Part shown: positions 52,485 to 64,000 of the stretch, one piece after another
Position numbering within the stretch: position 1 is the first letter of the stretch
How the letters are laid out: each line of letters starts with the position of its first letter
DNA from: Arthrobacter sp. Y-9
GTDB taxonomy: Bacteria > Actinomycetota > Actinomycetes > Actinomycetales > Micrococcaceae
Direction of reading: 5' to 3'
Length of the DNA stretch: 64,000 bases
Assembly (NCBI RefSeq): GCF_029690065.1
Contig: NZ_CP121463.1
Location: 124,001-188,000 of the forward strand
Program-made: the position numbers and the translations under genes
The notes under the pieces: model-generated
Seen by the model: the letters and a program-made list of their open reading frames with translations, nothing else
Told to the model about the DNA's origin: nothing
Databases searched by the model: none

Positions 52485-52502
52485 TTCGAATGTATATTCG
52501 AA
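52485..52502 (-). promoter_or_regulatory. LexA-type SOS box
   Basis: The 18-base palindrome TTCGAAT-GTAT-ATTCGAA has fully paired 7-base arms. It agrees with the actinobacterial LexA consensus CGAAC-N4-GTTCG except for T/A at the inner position. It lies 58 bases upstream of the DUF6504 start. Confidence 0.65.
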
Positions 52503-52574
52503 TGATTTCAGTCTACGCCAGGCCCACTGACATTAATTCCCACCCCGCGAATCCCCGAGCGCCTCGGGTGCTTC

Positions 52575-53354
52575 TCAGCCGATCTTGAAGCCGCCGTTGC
52601 TGTGCAGCAGCTGTCCGTTGATCCAGGAACCTGCGTCGGAGAACAGGAATCGCACCAGGTTCGCCGTGTCCTGGGCGGTCCCGAGCCGTCCGGCCGCGGT
52701 CTCCCTCAGGCACCAGGCCCGCACCTCGTCACTCATCCAACCGGTGTCCACGGGGCCCGGATTGATCACGTTGGCTCGGACGCCGCGGTCCGCCAGCTCG
52801 GTGGCGGCAGCGATCACGATGCGGTCGAGGGCGCCCTTGCTGGCTCCGTAGGGGAGGTTGTAGGCCACGTGATCACTCGTCAGGGCGACGATCCGAGCCT
52901 CCGCCCGCCCGGGGTTCTCGGCCACCGGCAGCCGGTCGGCGAACGCTTTGATGAGGAGCCAACTCGCCCGGGCGTTGACGGCGAAGTGGCGGTCCCAGCT
53001 GTCCAGGCTGGTGTCCAGCAGGGCGCTGTCGACCGACTCGCAATGGGACAGGACCAGCCCCGTCAGCGGCCCGAGCCGCTCTGCGGCATCCCGGATGAGG
53101 ATTGCCGGCGCCTCCGGGCCACTGAGATCCCCGGGAAGCAGCTCGACGACGGCGCCCACCGCACGGCACTCCTCCGCGACGGCGGCCGGGCCGTCGGCGT
53201 CGGTCGCCAGTCCGAGGCGCTCGTCGTACGGGGTCCAGTAGTTGAGGGCCAGGTCCCACCCGTCCTCGGCCAGGGCCACGGCGAGAGCGGCGCCGATCGA
53301 TCGCCGTCGCCCGACGCCGGTGATCAGAGCGACGGGGCGCTGTTCACTGTTCAT
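52575..53354 (-). CDS. SDR-family oxidoreductase
   Basis: A 259-residue classical SDR starting at the ATG at 53354. The cofactor motif is VALITGVGRRRSIGAAL, NAG-equivalent is VLSHCESVD, the catalytic Tyr and Lys are in YGASKGALDRI, and NPGPVDTGWM and DAGSWINGQLLHSNGG close the fold. The GVGRRRSIG form is typical of FabG-like or short-chain alcohol dehydrogenase-type enzymes. The substrate is unknown. It is on the same strand as the DUF6504 gene but 147 bases upstream, beyond the SOS box. Confidence 0.88.
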   Translation of the reverse strand: MNSEQRPVALITGVGRRRSIGAALAVALAEDGWDLALNYWTPYDERLGLATDADGPAAVAEECRAVGAVVELLPGDLSGPEAPAILIRDAAERLGPLTGLVLSHCESVDSALLDTSLDSWDRHFAVNARASWLLIKAFADRLPVAENPGRAEARIVALTSDHVAYNLPYGASKGALDRIVIAAATELADRGVRANVINPGPVDTGWMSDEVRAWCLRETAAGRLGTAQDTANLVRFLFSDAGSWINGQLLHSNGGFKIG

Positions 53355-53470
53355 GCCCCGACTCTAGGGGCCGCTCGGTTCGGTGACCACCCGGCAGGCC
53401 GACCGAGAGGGCCGATGGCGACGCGCCCCTCGCATGGCCGTGTCGACCGACCGTCCTGGGTCCTCGGCGG

Positions 53471-53896
53471 TCAGGAGGAGGACGGCAGCAGGGAACGGAT
53501 CAGTTCCTCGACGCGCGCCCGGATCTCCTCACGGATCGGCCGGACCGCCTCCACCCCTTGTCCGGCAGGGTCCTCCAAGACCCAGTCCTCATAGCGCTTG
53601 CCGGGGAAGAAGGGGCAGCTGTCGCCGCAGCCCATCGTGATGACGACGTCGGATTCCTTGACGGCATCGGTGGTGAGCACCTTCGGCACTTCCGCCGACA
53701 CATCGATGCCCACCTCGGACATGGCCTCGACGACGGCGGGGTTGACTGTGTCCGCGGGCTGGGAGCCGGCGGAGCGCACCTCGACGGCGCCGTCGGAGAG
53801 ATGGGTGAGGAAGGCTGCGGCCATCTGGGAACGGCCGGCGTTGTGAACGCAGACGAACAGCACGGAGGGCCGGAAGGCGCTCGTCGGAGAGGTCAT
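53471..53896 (-). CDS. arsC: Arsenate reductase, ArsC (low-molecular-weight phosphatase fold)
   Basis: A 141-residue protein starting at the ATG at 53896. The phosphatase loop is CVHNAGRS with nucleophile Cys16, followed by two cysteines in MGCGDSCPFFPGKRYEDW (Cys90 and Cys94), the arrangement of the ArsC group. The reaction reduces arsenate to arsenite. It has no arsenic exporter or ArsR partner next to it, so it is a single detoxification gene or has a related phosphatase role. Confidence 0.87.
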   Translation of the reverse strand: MTSPTSAFRPSVLFVCVHNAGRSQMAAAFLTHLSDGAVEVRSAGSQPADTVNPAVVEAMSEVGIDVSAEVPKVLTTDAVKESDVVITMGCGDSCPFFPGKRYEDWVLEDPAGQGVEAVRPIREEIRARVEELIRSLLPSSS

Positions 53897-54069
53897 GGCA
53901 GGAATCCTTGGGTTTCAGGGGAAGCGGTGGGCGGGATCGAGGAGGAGCGGGGCGAAGGCCCCGCTGTCTCAGTACGGCTCTGTTTCAGTACGGCGAATAC
54001 CTGAACGCAGCGCCCGCCGCGGAACAGCGACGACCTGAGCGCGGTGAACACTTCAGAACAGTGCCCCTC

Positions 54070-54822
54070 TCAGAACAGTGACCCCGACTCCTTGAGCAGG
54101 GCGGGGGAGTTGTTGCGGACATTGCCGACCGCCGGATCCGCGCGGTCCAGGACCCACTGCGAGGCCTGCTCGTGGCCCTGGGCGCGGACGGCTTCGAGCA
54201 ATCCCGCGCCGTCCTGTTCGGCGGGATTCAGCCATTTGGCCAGAGCATCCCGGCTCAGCGCGAGGGGCAGGCGGTCATGCAGCCTCCCGAGCTCCGCCAG
54301 CACGGGAACTTCGTGGTCTGGCGAAGGGGCGGCCATGGTCAGAATCGAGGTGGAGAGCAGCCAGGCGTCGGGCGCCCCCTCCTCCTTACTCACATCCCGC
54401 CACCATTCATAGAGCCCGGCGAAGGCGAGCAAGCTCCCGTCAGCCGGGTGGACATAGAAGGGCTGCTTCGTGGATCCCGTTCCCTTCAGCCATTCGAAGT
54501 ACCCTTCGGCCGGTACCGCGCACCGGCGGGCTTTAAGAGCCGAACGGAACGTCGGCTTCTCGGCTGCCGTTTCGCTCCGCGCATTGAAGGAGCGGACCCC
54601 GACGGATTCATCCTTGGCCCAGCGGGGCACCAGCCCCCAGTGCGCGATGTGGATCCGGCGGTGAAGTTCACCGTCGACCAGCCGCTCCAGCACGATGGGC
54701 ACATCACTGGTGGGCGGGATGTTCCACGAGGGGGGAAGGGGCCGCTCTTCCGCGAAATGATCGGCTTCGAACTCCGCAGCGAGATCCTCCGCGCTCTGGG
54801 CCATGACATAGCGTCCGCACAT
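54070..54822 (-). CDS. SOS response-associated peptidase / HMCES-type abasic site protein (YedK)
   Basis: A 250-residue SRAP-domain protein. The start ATG at 54822 places the catalytic cysteine at position 2 (MCGRYVM), exposed after removal of Met. Other family residues are NARSETAAEKPTF, PAEGYFEW with the catalytic Glu, and LHDRLPLAL with the conserved His. The protein forms a thiazolidine crosslink with abasic sites in single-stranded DNA and protects them. It lies about 1.6 kb from the SOS-box cassette. Confidence 0.93.
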   Translation of the reverse strand: MCGRYVMAQSAEDLAAEFEADHFAEERPLPPSWNIPPTSDVPIVLERLVDGELHRRIHIAHWGLVPRWAKDESVGVRSFNARSETAAEKPTFRSALKARRCAVPAEGYFEWLKGTGSTKQPFYVHPADGSLLAFAGLYEWWRDVSKEEGAPDAWLLSTSILTMAAPSPDHEVPVLAELGRLHDRLPLALSRDALAKWLNPAEQDGAGLLEAVRAQGHEQASQWVLDRADPAVGNVRNNSPALLKESGSLF

Positions 54823-54924
54823 GTGCCCAGCATAGGTCCGCTGCGAGGAGGACGGCAGTCGTCCGATTCCCTCTGTGGACAGCCGGCCTGACGGATGACC
54901 CACAGGTGCCCCACCGTCCGCGAT

Positions 54925-54953
54925 TTGTGCTCGGTCCCGTGGATGTGTAGAGT
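54925..54953 (+). promoter_or_regulatory. rRNA operon promoter P1
   Basis: -35 TTGTGC (54925-54930) and -10 TAGAGT (54948-54953) with 17-base spacing, 366 bases before the 16S gene. Confidence 0.6.
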
Positions 54954-55116
54954 AGATCGGGTTGCCGGGCCGGTTGTGCTGGTTCTGGTGGCGGTCTTCG
55001 ATTCTCATTCCTTTGATTTCATTCACCATTTTCGGGTGCCTTTTTGTGGTGCCTGGGGTGTTTGTTTTTGTGAATTCGAATTCTGGTTGGATGGTTTATC
55101 CGGCCGGGGAGCGGAT

Positions 55117-55146
55117 TTGCGAAAGGGAAAGCGGATGGGTTAGGAT
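55117..55146 (+). promoter_or_regulatory. rRNA operon promoter P2
   Basis: -35 TTGCGA (55117-55122) and -10 TAGGAT (55141-55146) with 18-base spacing. A BoxA-like leader (TGTTTGAGAACTC) follows at about 55208-55222 and is repeated before the 23S gene. Confidence 0.5.
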
Positions 55147-55319
55147 TGAAGGGTTGCGGCGGGAAAGCCTGGAGGAATTGCTCCGGTGAGTATCGCAGAG
55201 CAGTCTGTTGTTTGAGAACTCAATAGTGTGTCATGTTTTTTTGATACCAATGTTTTTTTGGTAATCACCGATCTTGCCGCCCCTGTGGTGGATTGGTGTT
55301 TGCTGGGTTTTGAATTTCT

Positions 55320-60505
<5,186 letters not shown>

Positions 60506-60726
60506 ACCACACCCCATCGGGTGTGGGTGAAAAAAACTGTGCTACGCGTCCACCATGCGGTCCCCAAACAACAAACCCACCAGTTTGAGGGAACCAGACA
60601 TAACTAAATACAGCAACACCACCACCCCACCACAACGGGGAAGCAATGGATTTGTGTTGCGTGTCACGGAAACGATCCAGTGACCCTTACAAACCAACCC
60701 CCACCACGGGTGGGGTGTTTGAAAGA

Positions 60727-60846
60727 GTTACGGCGGTCATAGCGTGGGGGAAACGCCCGGTCCCATTCCGAACCCGGAAGCTAAGACCCACAGCGCCGAT
60801 GGTACTGCACTCGCGAGGGTGTGGGAGAGTAGGACACCGCCGGACA
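60727..60846 (+). rRNA. rrf: 5S ribosomal RNA
   Basis: About 120 bases, beginning GTTACGGCGGTCATAGCGTG, with CCATTCCGAACCCGGAAGCT in loop A-B and ending in GACACCGCCGGAC. It lies about 220 bases after the 23S gene. Confidence 0.95.
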
Positions 60847-60858
60847 CAACCACACAGA

Positions 60859-60888
60859 GATGGCCCAGGCAACGACGCCCGGGCCATC
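60859..60888 (+). terminator. rRNA operon terminator hairpin 1
   Basis: Arms GATGGCCC and GGGCCATC with inner GGC/GCC pairing, 13 bases after the 5S gene. Confidence 0.7.
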
Positions 60889-60905
60889 ACTGCATTAACA
60901 ACCAA

Positions 60906-60948
60906 ACAGCCCCCACACACGCAACGTGCACGGGGGCTGTTCGTCTTT
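60906..60948 (+). terminator. rRNA operon terminator hairpin 2
   Basis: Nine-base arms ACAGCCCCC and GGGGGCTGT, 17-base loop, followed by TCGTCTTT. Confidence 0.85.
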
Positions 60949-60989
60949 AAGCGCCCACACCAGTGGGGACCAGCGCCACCCCCACACCA

Positions 60990-61025
60990 CAGCCCCCACG
61001 GAACACCGGGGGCTGCCCGTTTTTA
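60990..61025 (+). terminator. rRNA operon terminator hairpin 3
   Basis: Eight-base arms CAGCCCCC and GGGGGCTG followed by CCCGTTTTT, the third stacked hairpin after the 5S gene. Its tail is on the plus strand. Confidence 0.8.
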
Positions 61026-61042
61026 AGCCACACCCCCGGCAG

Positions 61043-61945
61043 TCAGCCACCTTCTCCACGCCCCAGCAGCCGATCCAGCGTGCTCCGACCCAGGTCGCTC
61101 ATGTCCGGATTCGACTCCCGGTAGTACCAGACCAGGCCCATCGCCTGCTGGAACGCCCAGCCGGCTCCGCGCTCCCACTCCTCTGCGCCGACGCCCAACC
61201 GCTCACGCAAGCGACGGCGTCGCGGGCCATCCAGCAAATGCCAGGCCACGACCAGGTCGAGAGCCGGATCGGCGGGACCGAACCCTCCGGTGTCGAGCAC
61301 CCCGGACAGCCGGTCGCCGTCCACCAGAAGGTTCGCCGGAATGAGATCCCCGTGGTTCATGACGTCGGCGCCGGCTGTAGGAAGTTCACGGAACCGTTCC
61401 CACATCTGTGCGAGCGGGCCGACGTCGAGCAGCCCGGAGCTCCGCTCGAGGCATTCACGCATCCACTCCTCGTGGTCGCGCAGCGTGCCACCTCTCCCGG
61501 TCCCGGAGAAGGTCCTGCCGAGGGTGGGGCGGCGCCTCAAGGCCGCGATGAGGTCTGCGAGATCGTCGGCGAAGCCCTCCGAATCCTCGTGACTGTGCGG
61601 TGAGGGAGTGGTGCCGGGCAGCCAGCTCTGGAGGCTCCAGGCGCCGGGATAGATCTCCGACGGCCCGACGACGCCGAGTGGGCGAGGACCGGGGAAGGGG
61701 GACGCCTGGAGGAACTCCTCCATGGCCTGTGCCTCCTTCTCCTGCGTGGCTTCCGCGCCCGTCGAATCCGCGATCAGGTACGGGAAACGAGCGGTCGCCT
61801 TCTCTCCGACCCGATAGATCGCATTGACCGTTCCGGTCGTGTCCAGGGGCCTGACGGTCTCGCCGCGGTACTCCGGAAACCTGCGGAAGATCAAGCGCGC
61901 AGCATCGGCCTCACTGAGGACGACCTGCCCCTCATGCATCGTCAT
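61043..61945 (-). CDS. Aminoglycoside phosphotransferase-family kinase
   Basis: A 300-residue APH/choline-kinase-fold protein. The catalytic loop is MNHGDLIPANLLVDGDRLSG and the DFG-equivalent is VLDTGGFGPADPALDLV. The N-terminus has an ATP-binding lysine-poor strand pair (TGTVNAIYRVGEKATARFPY). The family phosphorylates aminoglycosides or other small molecules; resistance is not implied by sequence alone. A second ATG six bases inside the start is also possible. It is divergent from the YWTD gene. Confidence 0.85.
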   Translation of the reverse strand: MTMHEGQVVLSEADAARLIFRRFPEYRGETVRPLDTTGTVNAIYRVGEKATARFPYLIADSTGAEATQEKEAQAMEEFLQASPFPGPRPLGVVGPSEIYPGAWSLQSWLPGTTPSPHSHEDSEGFADDLADLIAALRRRPTLGRTFSGTGRGGTLRDHEEWMRECLERSSGLLDVGPLAQMWERFRELPTAGADVMNHGDLIPANLLVDGDRLSGVLDTGGFGPADPALDLVVAWHLLDGPRRRRLRERLGVGAEEWERGAGWAFQQAMGLVWYYRESNPDMSDLGRSTLDRLLGRGEGG

Positions 61946-62074
61946 CGTGCTCCCTCGCCTCTGCTGGCCCGTCGTGCCGGTCTGTCTCTGCCGGCTACTG
62001 GTGCCGACCTGTCGCCGCCGAGCGATCGAACTCCTCCGCGCCAGCGAATCACAGAAGCACCACCGCTCTCAATT

Positions 62075-62122
62075 GTTGCAAGAAGCAACAAAAGAGGCGT
62101 AGGCTATGTTGCATAGCGCAAC
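62075..62122 (+). promoter_or_regulatory. Two tandem GTTGC-N5-GCAAC operators
   Basis: Palindromes GTTGCAAGAAGCAAC (62075-62089) and GTTGCATAGCGCAAC (62108-62122) share both half-sites and the 5-base spacer. Their centres are 33 bases apart, about three helical turns, on the same face of the DNA. They end 17 bases before the start of the YWTD gene. Confidence 0.65.
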
Positions 62123-62139
62123 TAATTAGGGAGGTCGAC

Positions 62140-63078
62140 GTGTTCGACTCGCTCCTTGTCCTGCGGCTGGCAGCCGGGGACATCATCAGAATTCCTCTCA
62201 CCGATGGCTTCGGTGCGAACTCCTTCACCACCTTCGTGCCGGATGCCGGGCCCTGCCCGGACGGCATCGCGGTCGACGGCCGGATGGTCTACTGGACCAC
62301 CATGGGCGTCCCGTCCGTGGTCCCCGGGCTCAGCGGCGAGGAAAGCCTCGACTATGGCGCCCGTAACGGTGGGATCAGCGGGGCCGCACTGGCGGACGGC
62401 AGCCCCTTCGCCGTCGTCGAACCTGGTGGGATCACCACCGGCAAGCAGCTGTGCACCGATGGCGCAGGGCGCCTCTACTGGAGCGATCGCGAGGGGTGCC
62501 GGATCTCGTCATCGCGCGTTGACGGGTCCGATCTGCAGGACCTGGTGATCAATATGCCGGACGGGTCGAAAGATCCGGAGTGCGTCGGCGTGGCCGTCGA
62601 TGCGGAGGCCGGTCACCTGTACTGGACGCAGAAGGGCCCGGCGAAAGGCGGCCACGGTCGGATCTTCCGCGCCGGCCTCACTCTGCCGGAGGGGCAGGAC
62701 GCCCGCTCGCGGACGGATATCGAAGAACTGTGGCAGGGGCTGCCGGAGCCCATCGATCTGGAGATCCACCAGGGCTGCCTGTACTGGACCGATCGCGGAG
62801 CCGAGCCACACGGCAACACGTTGAATCGCGCACCGCTGCCGGCTCACGATGCCAAGGGCGCGGAGCCGGAGATCCTCGCCCGGGGCTTCCAGGAGGCGAT
62901 CGGTCTGGCGATCGACGGCGACGCCGGCATCGCGTACGTCTCCGAGCTGGGCGGCCGCATCCTCGCCGTCGAGCTCCACACCGCCGGGGAGAGCGCGGCG
63001 CCCCGCGTGGTCGCCGACCTCGGCACCCCACTGTCAGGCCTGGCCGGCTTGAACAGCATCAACGAACAGCAGGACTGA
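62140..63078 (+). CDS. YWTD-repeat (SMP-30/NHL-like) beta-propeller protein
   Basis: A 312-residue cytosolic protein starting at a GTG with GGGAGG before it. It has a repeated YWT/YWS pattern: GRMVYWTTMG, GRLYWSDREG, GHLYWTQKG, GCLYWTDRG and GIAYVSELG, giving a six-bladed propeller like LDL-receptor YWTD or SMP-30 proteins. No signal peptide is visible. Its place nine bases before the 3-hydroxyacyl-CoA dehydrogenase-like gene suggests an enzymatic role, perhaps lactonase- or isomerase-like, in the same pathway. The function is not known. Confidence 0.82.
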   Translation: MFDSLLVLRLAAGDIIRIPLTDGFGANSFTTFVPDAGPCPDGIAVDGRMVYWTTMGVPSVVPGLSGEESLDYGARNGGISGAALADGSPFAVVEPGGITTGKQLCTDGAGRLYWSDREGCRISSSRVDGSDLQDLVINMPDGSKDPECVGVAVDAEAGHLYWTQKGPAKGGHGRIFRAGLTLPEGQDARSRTDIEELWQGLPEPIDLEIHQGCLYWTDRGAEPHGNTLNRAPLPAHDAKGAEPEILARGFQEAIGLAIDGDAGIAYVSELGGRILAVELHTAGESAAPRVVADLGTPLSGLAGLNSINEQQD

Positions 63079-63087
63079 GGACCACTC

Positions 63088-63954
63088 ATGGCATACGACT
63101 TCACTTTCGAACAGATCCGGAACCGCCCCGTGACCGTGATCGGCGGTGGCACGCTCGGCCGCAGGATCGCCCTCATGATGGCTTCCCGGGGCGGGACGGT
63201 CCGGATCTCCGACCCGCAGCCCGCCGTGGCGGAAGCCGCCGTCCAGTACGTCGCCGAGACGCTGCCCGGAGTTCTGACCGACCGCGGCTCCGGCGAGGCA
63301 GGGACCGTCGTGGCCGCCACCAGCCTCGCGGACGCGCTCGAGGACGCCTGGCTCGTGATCGAGGCGGTCCCGGAACGCCTCGAGATCAAGATCCCGCTCT
63401 GGGGCGAGGTGGATCAGCTGGCGCCGGCCGACGCGATCTTCGCCACGAATTCCTCCTCGTACGCATCGCGGCTGATGAATGAGCGGATCCGGGACAAGTC
63501 GCGGCTCTGCAATCTGCATTTCTACATGCCACCCGCTTCCAATGCCGCCGACGTGATGTCCGACGGCGAGACGGACCGCGCGCTGTTGGACACCCTTCTG
63601 AGGGTGCTGCCGGAGTTCGACGTGCACCCGTTCGAAGCCCGTCAGGAGAGCACCGGGTTCATCTTCAACCGGGTGTGGGCCGCCATCAAGCGGGAATCCC
63701 TGGCGGTGGTGGCCGACGGTGTGGCCCGGCCGGAGGACGTGGACGCGATGTTCCGGCTCAACTGGCACATGCCGGTGGGCCCGTTCCAGATGATGGACGG
63801 GGTCGGTCTGGACGTGGTGCTCGACATCGAGGACCACTACGCGCAGGAGGATCCCCACCTGCCCGAGGCGCCGCGGACCCTGTTGCGTGAGTACGTCGAG
63901 GCGGGCAAACTGGGCCGCAAGACCGGTGAGGGCTTCTACCGCTACGAGTCCTGA
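63088..63954 (+). CDS. 3-hydroxyacyl-CoA dehydrogenase-family oxidoreductase
   Basis: A 288-residue protein with the NAD-binding motif VIGGGTLGRRIALM (17-30), the catalytic region IFATNSSSYASRLM and LHFYMPP (where the family has NPP with catalytic His), and a C-terminal domain with GFIFNRVWAAIKRE, GPFQMMDGVGLDVV and KTGEGFYRYES. It oxidises a 3-hydroxyacyl or 3-hydroxyacid substrate. It is in an operon with the YWTD gene; some members of this family act on sugar acids rather than fatty acyl-CoA. Confidence 0.87.
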   Translation: MAYDFTFEQIRNRPVTVIGGGTLGRRIALMMASRGGTVRISDPQPAVAEAAVQYVAETLPGVLTDRGSGEAGTVVAATSLADALEDAWLVIEAVPERLEIKIPLWGEVDQLAPADAIFATNSSSYASRLMNERIRDKSRLCNLHFYMPPASNAADVMSDGETDRALLDTLLRVLPEFDVHPFEARQESTGFIFNRVWAAIKRESLAVVADGVARPEDVDAMFRLNWHMPVGPFQMMDGVGLDVVLDIEDHYAQEDPHLPEAPRTLLREYVEAGKLGRKTGEGFYRYES

Positions 63955-64000
63955 GGCGTGTCCGAACGGGGGTCCTGCACGCCCGGATGTGTCTGATTTG

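Overview
The window comes from a chromosome of a high-GC actinobacterium, most likely a member of the Micrococcaceae (Arthrobacter or a close relative). This rests on the codon bias, the wording of the 16S and 23S rRNA genes, the short mycobacterial-type ArgA, the DisA and RadA neighbourhood, the DUF6504 gene and the PhoP-type direct repeats before pstS. No organism name could be confirmed without a database search. Most of the window is ordinary core and accessory chromosome. One stretch, about 26.2-29.95 kb, has lower GC and different codon use and looks acquired.

Layout. 0-11 kb: the 3' end of clpC, an ArgA-type acetyltransferase, the PTS-dependent dihydroxyacetone kinase genes dhaK-dhaL-dhaM, mutY, a secreted or anchored unknown, disA, an ArsR/SRPBCC pair, a Tdi1-like immunity protein, radA and a FUSC-type membrane protein. 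11-25 kb: the high-affinity phosphate operon pstSCAB behind a clear PHO box, an MFS transporter, a tripartite tricarboxylate transporter (tctCBA) divergent from a CitA/CitB-type two-component system, and a second phosphate system (PiT plus a DUF47/PhoU-like protein). 25-30 kb: an unknown helical protein, tRNA-Lys(TTT), then the island with a C5 DNA methyltransferase facing a GHKL (MORC/MutL-like) ATPase with a C-terminal PD-(D/E)XK nuclease domain.

30-38 kb: a GNAT acetyltransferase, an EEP-family phosphatase/nuclease whose frame runs on antisense through the GNAT gene, three FadR-type GntR regulators in a row, a TPR-containing XRE regulator, thymidine kinase, a cupin and an NmrA-like reductase. 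38-49 kb: an MHS transporter, a DUF3100 permease with an M20 amidohydrolase and an RpiR regulator, a PucR regulator divergent from methylmalonate-semialdehyde dehydrogenase and a class III aminotransferase (probably beta-alanine, GABA or pyrimidine breakdown), and a small SDR. 49-55 kb: a degenerate DnaE2-like polymerase homologue with DUF6504 behind a LexA-like palindrome but with no ImuB, an SDR, an arsenate reductase and an HMCES/YedK-type peptidase. 55-61 kb: a complete 16S-23S-5S rRNA operon with two candidate promoters and no tRNA in the spacer. 61-64 kb: an APH-like kinase, then a YWTD-propeller gene and a 3-hydroxyacyl-CoA dehydrogenase-like gene behind two tandem palindromic operators.

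Most noteworthy are (1) the methyltransferase/ATPase-nuclease pair beside tRNA-Lys, a candidate restriction or anti-phage system; (2) the SOS-box, DUF6504 and eroded DnaE2 cassette; and (3) a set of very long perfect intergenic palindromes, two of which have the same length and differ by paired, compensated substitutions. Gene starts were chosen by ribosome binding sites, overlaps and family lengths. All family assignments are by reading motifs; no search was run.
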